A stretch of 64,000 nucleotides of DNA from Purpureocillium takamizusanense (GCF_022605165.1 NC_063073.1:1798001-1862000); one strand, 5' to 3'; positions 34,103 through 46,514 are shown, counted from the stretch's first letter. Notes: a model not told the origin generated them from the sequence alone. Numbers and translations are program-made.

Positions 34103-36888
34103 TCAAAACTGGAAAAAGTTGGGATCGGGCAGGCCCTGGAAGGCATCATTGACCCACGGCTCATTAAAGATCCTGGCGGCCTCCCCTTCGAAGAGCATAT
34201 CCTGGGCATCCATGTTGAGGCCCAGGCTCTCGAGGTCGACGCCGGGAGGCAGGCCGGCACTGAGGTCCATCATATCCGGGCCCGGGAGGGGTGTCGGGCC
34301 CCCCTGCTGCTGGTGCTGCTGCGGATGATGTTGGTGCTGGCCCATCCACGGCGGTGGATATGACAGCGGCGGCTGCTGGTGCTGCTGAGGTGCCCCAGCG
34401 ACCGGCCCCATGGATGAGGAGGCGGTCGAGTCGGTCGGCTCGGTGGAGTGCTGGTCGGCGCCGGCGTTGGCAATGGTCGGCGTCCCGACGCCGGGAACGG
34501 TGTCGTGGAAGAGAGGCTGTGGAGTCTGGCGCATGTTGGGGAGGTGGTTCATCATGCCCGTGCGGGACGGGCCGCCGCTGGCGTTGTTGGCTTCGCGGCC
34601 CATGGCGACCTCGGAGAGGACCTGGAGCGGCGTGTTCACGTCGTGCCTCGGCGGCGGGATGAGTGGCGCCTCGGGGGGCGTGAGGCTCGTCCTCGTCGAT
34701 GAACCGGGCCCGTCGCCGGCACCACCACCGGCAGTCCAGCTACTTAAAGCAGGGGTGGCGGTGCTGGCTCCGGCGGCCGCCGTGCCCGATCCTGAACCCT
34801 CGGCCTTGCCTTGCTTGAGGAACCAGCTCCGGAGCATGGCGAGGACGATGAGGAACTTTGCGGCGGGGCGGCACTTGTCGTCTGCGGCGGTGGTGCGGAA
34901 CTTTTCGAGCAGAGCGTCGAGGTAGAATTCGACGCGCATGTTGTCCTTGTTGATGACCTTGCCTAGCTCCGACTGCGGGTTCGAGGCGGAAAAGTACATC
35001 TTCATGAGGATGACGATGGCGTAGGCGACACGCACAAAGGTGAAGACGGGCAGGCAGCGGATGTTGAGCACGTCCATGGCTAGGAAGGTGCCGAAGATGC
35101 CGTCGACCGCGGCCAGGCACGCTGAGAGGGCGTTGATGTGGGCCGCCGAGAGCGACTCCGAGTCTAGCAGGCCGTCCTTGATGACCTCGGTGTTGAAGGG
35201 CGGGCGGAAGCCATCTGGCGGGGTCGGGCTGTGGAGAACAAGCTCATGCATGTAGAGGCTGAGCAGATTGAAGCTGATTTTGAGCGTCGCTGCGAGCGGT
35301 GAGAACAGAGGCGTGTCTGTCAGCCGGGGACGAATACGTATGCGGCAAAAGACGAGGAGGGGGCCAGGGGGAACTCACGCTGCATCATCTCTTTCGGCAC
35401 GCTATCGCGGTACCTGTCCAAGTCACGTTCCAGAACGCGCAACGCATACTGGGTCCTCGCATCGAGGATGTTGACGGTGGTGGCCGGCTCGTCCATGGAG
35501 AACTGGATGCCGATTTCCTCGCCCTTGCGGTGCGACCAGACGAGGTGACAGAAGTACTTATCGGTGGGCGCGGCGTCGGGCGACGTCTCCAGCACCTCGA
35601 CGCACTCGGTCATGAAGGGCGTCCAGCGGACGAGGTTTGGGCGATGTAGGGCGATGGAGGTGTTGGCGGCGAGGTAGTGACAGGCGAGCCAGGTGCGGCG
35701 GCACTCGATGCTCGTCGGGTCGGGCTGGGGCTGGCGGCGGAACTGGTTCTCGCGCCAGCTGAAGGGCGGGATGCTCCGTCGTGGCGGCGCCTTCTTGCCG
35801 AGGCCGATGTCGAGGGCCATGACGGCGGCCATGTGGACGAGCTGGTAGAACTTGAGCTCCTCGAAGTGCTCGGGCGGCCAGTACCATATGACGGCAACGT
35901 GCAGGGCCTGGATTAGCTCGAGGTTCTTCTCGCCGGCAACGATGATCTTGTGGGCAAAGAGAAGCATCAGCTCCTTGTGCAGCACGCGCTGCAGCCCGTG
36001 CATCTCGGACGCGGCCGCCGCCATGACGGCGAGGAAGAGATATGGTTTCGTGCGGCGCAGCTCCGTGACGGACATGCGCGGTGGGAACACGACGGCTGGC
36101 ATGTGGCGAAGCATCGACTCCTTGTAGCGCGAAAAGAGCTCGGCTGCCTTTTCCATGGACATCAGGCCACGGTCGACGATGTCGCCTTCTGTGGACCGCG
36201 GCGCGAGGGACGCCCAAGCGCCGGTACCGCTCCCGCTCACGCTCCCACTCCCGGCATTGGCGCTGGCCGTGTCATCGCTGGAGCCCTCGCGATGGTCGGA
36301 GGGGGACGATGCCTTCCGCTTCTGGCCTGCTGTGACCAAGGGCTCGTCGAAAACGGAGGGCCGGTGTGGGTGATATCGCGATTGTTGCTGTTGCCCCGGC
36401 GGTTGCGCTTGCGGCTGCGAGTCGGTGGACCAGCTCCGCGCCAGCCCGCCAGCGGCTCCGTTGCCCCATATCGTGGTGAGCGCATCGCCGGCGGATCTGT
36501 CTCTTTCGGGCGCTGGTGTCGTTGAAGGCTGCGCCTGCGCCTGCGAGCCCACGGCGCCCAAGGATCCTGGCCCTACGGCCGCCGCCACGGCGCCCCCGGC
36601 GGCGCGCGCCTGCAGGCTCGCCGTCAGGGCGTCAATCTTCTTCTCGAGCTCCGACACCCGGCTGTCCGTCTTCTTCTGCCGCTTGCGCGTCGGGGCCGTG
36701 ACGATGCAGCTTCGGCCGGCCTTGCGGCAGCGCTTGCACGGCCCATCTTCATTGCCCGGGTCGGGCTCGCACCGGACCTTGAGGCCGCGGCAGGCCTCGC
36801 AGGCGCGCGCCTTTTTGGCCTCTTCGGCGGCGCCATCGCCATGCTGCTGCTGCTGGGGTGGTGGTTGATGTGGTTGCTGCGATTGTTG

Positions 36889-36919
<31 letters not shown>

Positions 36920-37077
36920 TGCGGCAGAGCCGGCGGCGGTCGTTGTTGGTCGTGATCGTTGTCTTCGTCGGGCGTGCCTCGGGTCGTCGTCGTCGCCGCG
37001 CTCTCAGCGCCGCTGCTGTCCTCAGACTCTGCCCCCTGTGACGCCACCGACGGGTCCCTCTGCGCGTCCGCCGCCAT
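34103..37077 (-). CDS. Zn2Cys6 transcription factor with polyQ tract
   Basis: Two exons, 37077-35379 and 35289-34103, give 961 aa; the 89-nt intron (donor GTGAGT, acceptor CAG) restores SVPKEMMQPTLKISFNLLSL. DNA binding: CEACRGLKVRC and CKRCRKAGRSC supply six cysteines at about 93, 96, 103, 114, 117 and 124 (CX2CX6CX10CX2CX6C), followed by a basic linker TRKRQKKTDSR and a dimerising coiled coil SELEKKIDALTASLQA. Upstream is a run of 13 Gln plus further Q/P blocks. The middle is the fungal transcription factor homology region (ELKFYQLVHMAAVMALDIGL, ECRRTWLACHYLAANTSIAL). The C-terminus is Gln/Pro/His-rich and ends with acidic/aromatic VNDAFQGLPDPNFFQF, plausible as an activation domain. The zinc cluster resembles the War1/Leu3-like subgroup, but the target genes cannot be told. 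No biosynthetic cluster lies beside it. Confidence 0.92.
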
Positions 37078-38763
37078 GTCACCAAGCGACGTCAATTGCC
37101 CACCCTACGTCGCGATCTCTGCAGTCGCCCGTCGTCGCCGGCGTGGGCGCGGTCTCTGCGGAGGCGTGGATTTAGGTCCCTTGGGCGCACCGCGCGCGCG
37201 CGGCCGTGTCTCATCGGCGTCCCCGCCCCCTCCCTCGGGCGGGCCGGATCGCGGGCTGGTCTTTCGTCGGAGCACGCACAGGCCCTGGGAGGGAGCTCGC
37301 CCTCTTCTTTTCGCGGGGGGACGGGAAGAGAGACGGACGGGTGGACACACGCACGCGCGGAAAGACACTCTGTCGAGCACGTCTGCAGTCGGGCCGCTGC
37401 GCTGAGCTCGGTGGGTTCGGTAGTGGTGGAGATGGTGGTGAGGGTCGTGAGCTCGTAGCGACAGCCGGAGCAAGCTTCGTCACTTGAAGTCAAAACAGAG
37501 GAAGACGCTTAAGTAAGCCGACCTCGGCACTTGTTCGTGACAAATCGCTGCCGATACTTGCTCTTTTTCATCCCCGTCTACCGATTCGTTGAATTCGATC
37601 ATGTGAAAAGTAGGAGCGGGAGACAAAATCTCATGGCGCTCATTCCGCGAAAAGGAGGGGGATATCTGGTGTGGTGTGGTGTGGTGACGCTGCTGTCCCG
37701 TTGCCAGGCTTCGTCGTGGTGCGTTGCTGAGCCGCCCGCCTCTCGCTGCTCACATTCGGGCCAAGTTAATGCGGAGTGCTTCGACGTGCGGCCTGCATGT
37801 TACATCGGGGTAGCTCCTTCGCAAATAGAAAAGTCAAGTCTTACCAATAGTAATTTTCAATTGATTTGCCACGGCCTTTGTACTTCGTATAGGCGATTGT
37901 CTTCACATGCGTCTACCGAGAGGCCGGGTAAGAGCACTCACACGAGCCGAAGCGCCATCGAATACTACTATAGTGTACGGATCTCACGACCTTTCACTCG
38001 CAATGGTACCGTCACCGAAGAGCAGTAGCCCTGGAACATCCGAATCACTTGCGTTGCCTATGCTTCAGATACACGTGCGCCCATGCAGCCCGGGCCCATT
38101 CATAACGACCGGTAAAGGCCCTGGCCTCTCCATTGCATCGTGTCCGCCCCTGGGCCGCCATCACAAAGCAAGTGCCAACACCAGTGTCGAGTACATTGCA
38201 CACGTCCGCGACGAGTCAGTCTTCCTCTGCCCGCTACACGTCTGTGCAGAATTCCGTGTCGCCCCTTTCCGTCCGTCCTTTTCGCGGCGTTCAAAACCAT
38301 CAGACCGGCAGCTACATAGTACATGAGCAAGAGCCTTGTGCGCCTCAGCCTCCAAATTGGCTGTCTTGTCATCGCTTGCCTCGAACCGAACATTCATCGC
38401 AATTTGTCGTTGAAAATTCCTTGAAAAAAAGTGTCCATGGTCCCATTTTTTGATTGTGCTGTCCCAAGCGCTCACGAAGGAGTTAAATTCACTTGTGTGA
38501 AAGAGTTATCAAGGCGAAGGGGTTTTTAGGAGCCATCGCGGCAATCCATCTGATTGCGCGAGTACCGGAAGCCAATGTGAAGGGGGGGAAACGCTGTACA
38601 ACTTCGTTAAGCGACCGATGTGTCCGTCGGCGGGCGAACAATGAGTGGTCCTCTTTGGCACCTCTTTAGGTGCCCATGGAGTCGTCGGGTCCAGTCACGG
38701 ATCACCCAACCATGCGACAAGAGGCCGCTCGGGATCAAACGGCCCAGCTGACTCCTGGGGTGC
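37078..38763. promoter_or_regulatory. Upstream region of the Zn2Cys6 gene and 3' flank of next gene
   Basis: 1.7 kb. A long GC-rich leader just upstream of 37077 is followed by a more AT-rich stretch from about 37,500 to 38,500. Open frames on both strands lack ATG starts or domains. No gene called. Confidence 0.45.
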
Positions 38764-39627
38764 TTAGTCCATGTAAAAATCACCCTTGAGTATCCGCTCC
38801 TGGAAGGCGTCCGGCTTTCGGGGTTCCTGCTTCGGCTTGACGGCCGCCGCCTGGGCAGGTGGCTGGGGCATTGGCATGTCCGAGACAGACTTGGCGCGGT
38901 CGTGGGTTGAGAAGCCTCTTGGAGGGGAAGAGGCGAGTGAGAAGGAGGGACGAGCACCGGTGACGGAGCTCTCGGCACGAGACCTAAGCTGTTCGGACCA
39001 GTTGAAGCCCTGCTGGTCTGCGCGAGAAGGGACATTGTCAGAAGAGACTCTTGGATGCTTGGTGCTGCTTGCCTGTGGCGCGGCAGCAGGCGGCATGGCA
39101 GTGCTGGCCCGTCGTCCGGCCGCGGAGAGGGCGGCGGCGACGGAGGAGCCCTGCCCCTGCGATGGCCTGTGCCCGCTGGCAGAGCGGCCGAGCGAGGACG
39201 GGGGAGAGGTTGGGTTATTACCATTGCCAGGACTGCCGCCTGGTCGGTATCCCCTCATGGCCGGCTGACCGAAGCTCATGCGACGAACGAAGGGCGTGTT
39301 GGGGGCCGTCCTGGCACCACCGCCGGGCACGTCCTCTTCCTCAATCGCGCTCTCGTCGATGGAGTCGGAGTTGGTGGACATGCTGCCCCTGCGCATGAAG
39401 GCAGACGTGTTGGTGGGCGAGGTGCCTGAGAGGCCGATGGTTGTGACAGAGAGCCGCCGCCTCTGGGGATCATTGAGGGATCCGCCGGCGGAGAAGGAGG
39501 AGCCGTTGGAGCCGTTGGAGGGGCCCCGTTGGAAGAGGTTGGAGAGGGCGGCCTGGGTAATGGAGCTGCGACGGTGGGGAGGAGGGCCACCCCCGCCAGG
39601 GCCGTTGGGAGAGCTCTCAGAGGACAT
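38764..39627 (-). CDS. Disordered protein with five RRxS motifs and conserved-looking C-terminus
   Basis: Single exon, 287 aa, ATG at 39627. Nearly all Ser/Gly/Pro/Ala/Asn-rich and predicted disordered by composition. Five R-R-x-S sites occur: RRSS (19), RRLS (57), RRGS (79), RRMS (115) and RRAS (172); R-R-x-S is the classic PKA-type consensus. There is one acidic patch (IDESAIEEEDV). The C-terminus changes character: DQQGFNWSEQLRSRAESSV and, at the very end, PDAFQERILKGDFYMD, which look like short conserved motifs. No enzyme domain is present. Function unknown; a phosphoregulated scaffold or signalling protein is inference. Confidence 0.72.
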   Translation of the reverse strand: MSSESSPNGPGGGGPPPHRRSSITQAALSNLFQRGPSNGSNGSSFSAGGSLNDPQRRRLSVTTIGLSGTSPTNTSAFMRRGSMSTNSDSIDESAIEEEDVPGGGARTAPNTPFVRRMSFGQPAMRGYRPGGSPGNGNNPTSPPSSLGRSASGHRPSQGQGSSVAAALSAAGRRASTAMPPAAAPQASSTKHPRVSSDNVPSRADQQGFNWSEQLRSRAESSVTGARPSFSLASSPPRGFSTHDRAKSVSDMPMPQPPAQAAAVKPKQEPRKPDAFQERILKGDFYMD

Positions 39628-40886
39628 GGCACTGTGTGTGCGTGTTTGCAGAGTATTCGGTGGCGCGTCTACCGTGCCTTGAAATAAGGGGCAGCAGTGT
39701 TATGCCGTGCGTCGTGTAGTAGGGCCGCGAGGTAATGATTGAAGAGTTGCGTAGCTCGTGATTCCTGGGGTAGGCCGGGTGGACGGATGTCTTTAAGCTG
39801 CGCCGCGGGAGGGCCGGAAAAAGGAAGGACTGAGTGTGCACGAGTGAGGATCGGAGAAAGTCGGTCTGGGCTGCGGCAGACGTTGTGTTCCGGGGGTTTC
39901 GTTTCGTCGTGAGGAGGTGGCTGGAAGGAAAGAAAGAGAAAAGAGAAAAGTCGGGTGATGCTTGTGGCGATGGGACGAGGATGGTTCGACAGAGGAGAAG
40001 CGGAGCGGCCGAGGTGCTGCACGTGGGATATATAGCACGGCAGGTCCCACCGACGGCAGATGGCAGTGGAGGAGGGGCGCGCAGGCAGTGGAGGAAGGCG
40101 GTCGGCAGGTGGCAGTCAATGGAGCGGAGGTGCAGGTGGCAGGCGCGCAGGGGCCCCAGGCGGGCGGCAGCAGGAGCGGGCGGGCGGGCGAGAGTGTGGA
40201 GGAAGGAGCGATCAGTTGTGGGACGGGTGGAGGCGGGCAAGGGTAGCAAGGGTACAGTGGGTGTAGGTAGGTACGAGGGAAGGAAGTGGGTAATAGGCAG
40301 TAGCTAACAAAGGCAAAAGCGAGGAAGGTGCTCGCAGACGGTTCACAGCAGTCCTGCGGAGGGCAGCAAGCAGTAGGTACTCGGCGCTGGCGACGAATAA
40401 CCCCGGGGTGTGCTCCCAGTCGGTTCAGCGCGTCGAACAGCAATATGGAATGGGAGCGGCCTTGAGGGTTCGCTTGGGCGTTATTGCAGTGATGGCGCGC
40501 ACGGTGGTAGTGGTGGTGGTGCTGGTGGTGCTAGACTGCCACTTTTGCGCTGATGGTGCTCGTGGCGGGCGTTGATTGATTATGCAGGCCACCAAGACGG
40601 CCAGTCCGTCTCGTCGCTGGCCAAAAGAGCCCTGGAATACGGCCCTCTCGTACGCAGTGTTGCAAAGGTCAGGTTTCGGTCGCAAGTATGGAGGACAGAC
40701 TAAGGTCGCTGCGTGTGCATGCAGCGTTGCCCGCGCGTGCGCGAGAGCGGCGAGGGAGGGAGTGGGAGAGATGGAGAGTTTGACAACAAGCGTGGGATGG
40801 AAAGGAGGGGAAGCAGAATGAAAGAGGAGCAAGGCCGACGTCCGAAAAAGAGGTGTGCTGCGTGCTGCGTGTGCGAATGTGCTCGC

Positions 40887-40907
40887 GGATGGATGGATGG
40901 ATGGATG
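40887..40907. repeat. (GGAT)n microsatellite
   Basis: Five consecutive GGAT units. Confidence 0.88.
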
Positions 40908-42909
40908 CGTGTGGTGGATGCGGATTATGGTGTGAAGGAAGGACGGGGCGAGTGAGAGAGCCTGGCGCAGCGACGTCCGTGAATGTCGGGTCAGCGATGA
41001 ATGATGATTGATGGACCAGAGCAGCGGGGCCGGCTGTGGAGGATGAGCAGGAGGAGACGAACCGGAGCGGACGCCAGCGAAGCCCGGGATTCTAATATTA
41101 TTGCGAGCCGAGTGGTGCAGCAGCATTGAGGGGGGGATGCAGACGCCGGTCCATGGAAGGGATGCATTGGGGCGCGCAGGAACATGCGTGCACGGGGATT
41201 CGGGTGCAACTGAGTCGCGCCCAGCGGCTCCTCAGGTACTGCACCAGAGCAGTAGGTTCCTCCACTGCTCTGAGCCGCCCATCTGGCCCGGGCGGCTTCG
41301 ACAGCAATGACGACAATGTCGACCGAAAATGAATCAAGTACACGCCGGTAGGATAAGGATATGATAGACAGCTCACCATGAGAGACGGACCAGTCGTCGT
41401 CCCAGTATCCAAGGTAAGGGATGCCATCTAATCTAGGCCAAGATGCTTCATGCTGAAAGCTTGGCAAACCACGGGGATCCAAAACCGGGGCCGTGAGAGA
41501 GCTCGATGCTCACCGAGCGAGCTTCCCCTCGCCTCCCTGACCTTGCTCACCAACAGCGATGGAGCAGGGTGATGAGAACCACTGACGTCGGGGCTACCTG
41601 GGGGCGTCCGCGATCGGTGGGGTTTACTGGGGTGGGCGGGCAGACGACGTCGTGCTGGGCCGATCTGCTGGCTGGTTGAGAGATTGGGAATGCGTGGCGT
41701 CTCCTTGATTCTGTGGGGCACACGGTTGTTGGTTATTAGGCTGGCTGGACGGTTGGACTCATCAATCATGTCGGACCTGCGTTGAGGTCATCAGCGACTG
41801 CTGCTTGCTGCTGCTTTCGGCCCTGGTCCCCTGTTCTGTTTCCCCTTCCGCGCCACAGAGTCTTGTTTTGTCGTGTCTTGTCTTGTCTCGCCCTGTCTCG
41901 CCCTGTCCCGTCCGTGACAACCGTCCAACCGTCCTGGATGCCCGGCTTGTCCAGAGCAAGCAACGATGGCAGAGACCCTAGCCTGTGAGCGCCGCCAGAT
42001 AACGTCAGGTCAGACAGACCAGACCAGGCCAGAAGAGGGGCAATGACGACAGGGAAGCGTACAGTATACGGCTGCGCTCCATGGCCCCGCCGTTGGCGGC
42101 CAACACGCGGCCCTGGATGAGCCTTCCGCCCCCGCCATCTGGGCAACGAGCCCAGGGAATGGCAGCGGGTCGGGAGCATGCCCAGAGATCTGTCGAGATG
42201 GCGTTGACGTTGGTCACGTTACCAGATGGCATTCGGTAATTGCCATGCGTGGTGTGCGTGAAGAACAGCACAACACATACCTACATACATGCAGCCCTGC
42301 ACTCCGCACCTGGAGACGCCATGGCTGGCCAAGGAGCCGCGGCCGAGCCTGTGCGCATGGGACTCTCCGTCGGGCCAGCCACAGGGCGCTGCTGCGTTGC
42401 TGGTTTGTCCAGCGTACAGCCAGAGGGGGCCTCTCTGGGTCGCACGGCAGGGGGACCCTACATGTTGTGCCGCGGACGCCATCTGTAACCCTCTGGCCCT
42501 CCATCTCGCCGAGCGTGACAGCGCCAATGGGGGGACCAGGGACGAGGTTCGAACCAGTACAGGGCACGGCTCTCTCTTCCGGTGGTCGAGGGGCGAGACA
42601 CGGCGAGGCGAGGCGAGGTGTGGCACCTCGATACAGGGCATGTCGGTTGGCCCATGGCCGACGATGGGTTCAGAGCCAGACGGCAGCCTGCCTGCCTGCA
42701 CCCTCCCCCAACGGGATACGGTCGAGGTGAGGGTCGAGGAACCGCTGGTGAGGGGTCCTGACGAGGACGACGCCCCCTGGACAGAGTTTGGAAAAGGTGC
42801 TTTATTATTAGGCTAGCTGATCTGGGTCTGGCGGGGACGTGCGCCCCAGTGACAGCTCTTTGCGGGGTAACATCCTTGACGGTAAGCTTTGGTAACTAGT
42901 GGACGCGGA

Positions 42910-42932
42910 TGGTGGTGGTGGTGGTGGTGGTG
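42910..42932. repeat. (GTG)n microsatellite
   Basis: About seven GTG units in the gene-poor stretch upstream of 43 kb. Confidence 0.85.
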
Positions 42933-44976
42933 TTGAGGTGTCTTCCAGTTCCAATCCACTGCCTGGCCGCCATGCATCGTGCCAGTCTGCGGACCTGGCG
43001 GGGAGTTGGCGACGGCGACGGTGAGGATGCTGTGCAGTAGTCACCGTGCCGTTGCCGATGGGTCGCCCGGCAGATTACTTATCAATCCCGGGGGACACTC
43101 GCTGTTGAAGACGTGGTGGTGGCATGTTTGTGCGTGCTGTTGTGAAAGACTGGGATGATGCAAGAGTCGGTCTCGCCTCTCCGTCTCGAGAGACAACCTC
43201 CCCAAAGGCTTCCCAGTTGCCGAGACACCCCAGGAGGATACGCAGTGCCAATTGCACAGGGACGGACGGTGGAGGGAGAGAGAGGGGGGATTTGGACCCC
43301 ACTGAAGAGGAAAGAAGGCTTGGGGGCAAGGAGCAATCACTGATCGATCTTTCTGTCGTCTCGGTACGAAGAGGTAGGAAGCACGCAGGTACGTAACATG
43401 GCTGTGGCCAACAACCGGCCAGCTTGCCAGCATAAGGTACCTTGGGTATTTGAAACTGCTCCGGCCCTCCAATCCTCGTCGTCGTCGTCATCATCATCAT
43501 CATTATGATGGAGACTGCGGCGCGCAAAGACCATGCCTAGGGGGCTTGACTTCTTGATCTGGGGAGGGATGGAGCAGGGGCGGCGTTGCATGTAGATCTG
43601 CTTTCCCCGCCACCCAGCGACCCTCACCATTCCATGCCATTCCAATGCACAACCCCCCGACTGCACATAGCCATCGGCCTGTGATGCAAGATGATGCCGA
43701 TGCGGAAACCAGACGGCTCGCGGGCTCCCAACCGGCCTGTCGATGTCGCTCGATGCTGTGCGCATGATCGGCATGGACTCAAGTATTCAACCTAGCAAGC
43801 AAGCAACCAAGGTTTGCCTCCCACCACTGCGGCGTGATGTGATGCCAGCGACAATACGTCCATCCACGGTCAGCGCTGTGGTGCCTCCTATGCATCACGA
43901 ATTACGACGACGACCACCACCAACTGAATCCTGCACCATCAATCCCTCCTCCTCCTTTTCCTCCTCCTCATTCATCCTCGAGGGTTTGCGCGTCGGCCGC
44001 CAACCAGCCCGATTGAACCGGGTGCGTTCGCCGCGCTCCCCTCCCCTCGCCGCGGGCCCCCTCACTCACTATCCGCCTCATCCGGGCAGCCAAGCCACGT
44101 GCTCACTTCTCACGGTCAGACGCCGTCGCTCCACGGCACGCGTGCTCGCGTGCTTGTGTATGTATGTCCGTAGTACTTCATAGGCTTCCGCTGCTCAAAG
44201 GAACGCACAAAGTGAGGACCCTCCACGCATGAGGCCGAGAGCAGCACACGTACCCGGTACAGTATACGTCCGGCCCAGTAATCGAAAGGCTCAAGTCGAA
44301 GAGGCTGCCGACAGCCGAAATCCATGGTCGTGGGCGCACCGAGGAGGCTGACACTCAGAACCTTCCTTCCACTCCCCTCACCTCGAGCCCAGCCCAGCCC
44401 AGGCCGGCGATACGATGCCGTGCCAGGCAATGGCTCCCGAGTCATGGTTACCTCCCCACCAGCTACATTGGGGTGTACAGCAGTATTACAAGAAAGGCAA
44501 GCCTCTGGAACACCTTGACGGTCCAGCAAAAGACACCCACAGCCTGTCGCCGCAACCCCCCGACTTCTTGCTGGTCTTCGACTACATGAACGAGCCGAGG
44601 AGTTGGGTCGTCTGACACCTTCCCCGAGCTCGCCGCGCGGGCTGACGTGCTGCTCGCGACCACTTGGGCCGTCCCTCGCACGGCAAGACTGCCACCGCGC
44701 CAGATGCAGAGGTGTGACCATGGCGTTCTAGACTCAGCATGAGGCTTGATTTGTGGCCCAATTGCCGGGGCCTGTCAAGGTAGGGTAAGACAGCCAACGC
44801 CGTGTCGCGGCACACGAGAGCTGCGACGTGTGAGCTCCTATGAAGCAGGGCTGCATGGAGTTGAGCAGCTAATTCAGCACTGCACCTATCAAACATGACG
44901 ATGCCGCATGAGGCCCGTCGCCGTCAAGGATTGCATCAACACGCGGTGATCGTGTTGTCCTTCTCAGATCAACCCC

Positions 44977-46514
44977 TCACTCGTCTGCTCGCCTTCGCCC
45001 ACACAACCCGCACACGCCACAGTCGCCTGAGTTCACGTACGAGCTTGCGTTGCAGGCGCTGGACCTGCGACATCTCCAAGTACCGCGCGTCTTTGCCGGG
45101 TCCAGGACATTGCCGCACATGGCGCACGTCACGGCCAGCTCGGCATTGGCAAAGGAGCACATGGGACATGTCGACGTTGAAGGTGCGGCTGTGCGTTGAG
45201 GGTTTCTCTGGGGGCGAGGGTTGGGTGGTGGTTGTGTAGTTTTGCTGGTGTGCGATTCCGCTTTTATGATGGGTGCTTGTGAGCCTGTAGCCCGTGTCGG
45301 CACCTTGGGAAGTGTTTCGATGCTGGTTCTCTCCTCTGTCGGCTCGTCTTTTATGCGCTTGGACAGTGCTGGCTGAGGGTCATGGCCGTCACCCCTCTGC
45401 TCTGAGCCGGCCCGTCGGCTCCTTGGATTCGGCCCGGGAGATTCCCGCTTCAATTTCGTATGTGTAAAGACGTCGCGGAGCTCGTCCAGCTCGTTCCTGG
45501 CATCTGGGTCATCGGTATCCTCGTCTTCGCATACCCGTACCATGCCCCGGCCTTTCCTGTCTGTGAGCCGACTGCCGTCAACGTCGAGCGCGTCCTTCGA
45601 GTCCAGGTCTCCAGAGTCGCCATCCTCATACTCGCTCTCGCTGCCGGATTCGGTCTCCTCGCCCATGCCGTCTTCCTGCTTCAGGTCAACCTTTTCCTCC
45701 TTCTGTTGTTCGAACCGAGCCAGCGCGGCCGCAGCGCGGAGTTCGCGGCCCCGGGCACTCCCAGCCACTCTGGGCTTGGCCTGTACCCGCTTGCCTTTTT
45801 CCAGCTTGACTTTTGCTTCCTCATCGGCACCCAGGGCCACGCCGTTCCTGCCGAACTTCTTGAGAATCCTCCTCTCCTTTCGCTCCTGATACGTCAGCGT
45901 GGGCTTCGTCTTGCGCTTTCGGCCGCGCGAACGGTACGTCCCGCCGCAGAGGTGCTCGGGCAGCGGCTCTTCGTCTGGGCGGACGGCATCCCGCGCCCAC
46001 TCGCCAGTGCCGAGGCTCGCGCCGCGGCCCCAGATGCCCTCACCGCGGTAGCCGTCGCTCCACAGGGCGTGCATTTCAACAGCGTAGCCGTTGCGTACGG
46101 CCCAGAATGCCCGTGAGTGGTTCATCTGCTTGCAGTGCGCGAGCTCGTGCATCATGACCATCTGGACGTACTCAAACGGCAGCCAGCGGCCGGAGCGGGG
46201 CGACCGGAGCACTAGCTGAATCACCTCGCCGGCGTTGAAGTTGCGGCCGACGAATTCGCGGTTGGGCTCATATTCTTCCAGCGTCATGACATAGAGGCTG
46301 TGCTTGCGCATGACGGGCACTGGATGGATGGGCATGTCAGTGGCCGAGCCTTGGGTGAGAGGGACTGGGTGTCAAACGCACGGCATTGTGCCGCAATCCG
46401 TTCCAAAAAGTCTTGTGCGGTCTTCTCTCTCGATCCGGGAAGGGGCTTAATGAAAACGATGTTGGAGTTGGGCTGCGACTTTCGAGCGTTGAGACGTTGG
46501 ATGCCCCAAGGCAT
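44977..46514 (-). CDS. WSS1: WLM-domain metalloprotease, Wss1 type, with RanBP2-like zinc finger
   Basis: Predicted DNA-dependent metalloprotease of the Wss1/SPRTN group, which degrades proteins crosslinked to DNA. Exons 46514-46382 and 46319-44977 give 491 aa; the 62-nt intron (donor GTGCGT) joins DFLERIAAQCLPVMRKHSLY. The WLM domain spans about residues 1-170: EEYEPNREFVGRNFNAGEVI, then HELAHCKQMNH at about 102-112, giving the three zinc histidines and catalytic Glu. The middle is basic (KRKTKPTLTYQERKERR) then acidic and disordered. The C-terminus has CPMCSFANAELAVTCAMC (CX2CX10CX2C, RanBP2-type zinc finger) and a second Cys-rich block (CNASSYVNSGDCGVCGLCG). The C-terminal finger, plausibly for ubiquitin/SUMO or nucleic-acid binding, is inference. 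Confidence 0.92.

Larger units (their letters stand above)
39628..44976. other. 5.3-kb gene-poor region
   Basis: The first ~400 bp are likely the promoter/5' UTR of the RRxS protein gene. The rest shows overlapping GC-type open frames on both strands with no domain, a (GGAT)n run near 40887-40907, a (GTG)n run near 42910-42932 and low-complexity GA-rich stretches. A GGTTCGAACC at 42547-42556 is not part of a tRNA fold. No gene is supported. Confidence 0.5.

Noticed and set aside
37531..38028. 165-codon plus-strand frame between the Zn2Cys6 and RRxS genes
   Set aside because: It opens at a TTG rather than ATG near its start and has no domain or splice structure.
42530..42575. GGTTCGAACC resembling a tRNA T-loop
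   Set aside because: On neither strand can a five-base T-stem or an acceptor stem be formed.
46284..46381. Unspliced continuation of exon 1 of the Wss1-type gene (AFDTQSLSPKARPLTCPS)
   Set aside because: It stops quickly, while removing 46381-46320 joins IAAQC to LPVMRKHSLYVMTLEEYEP, which matches WLM proteins.
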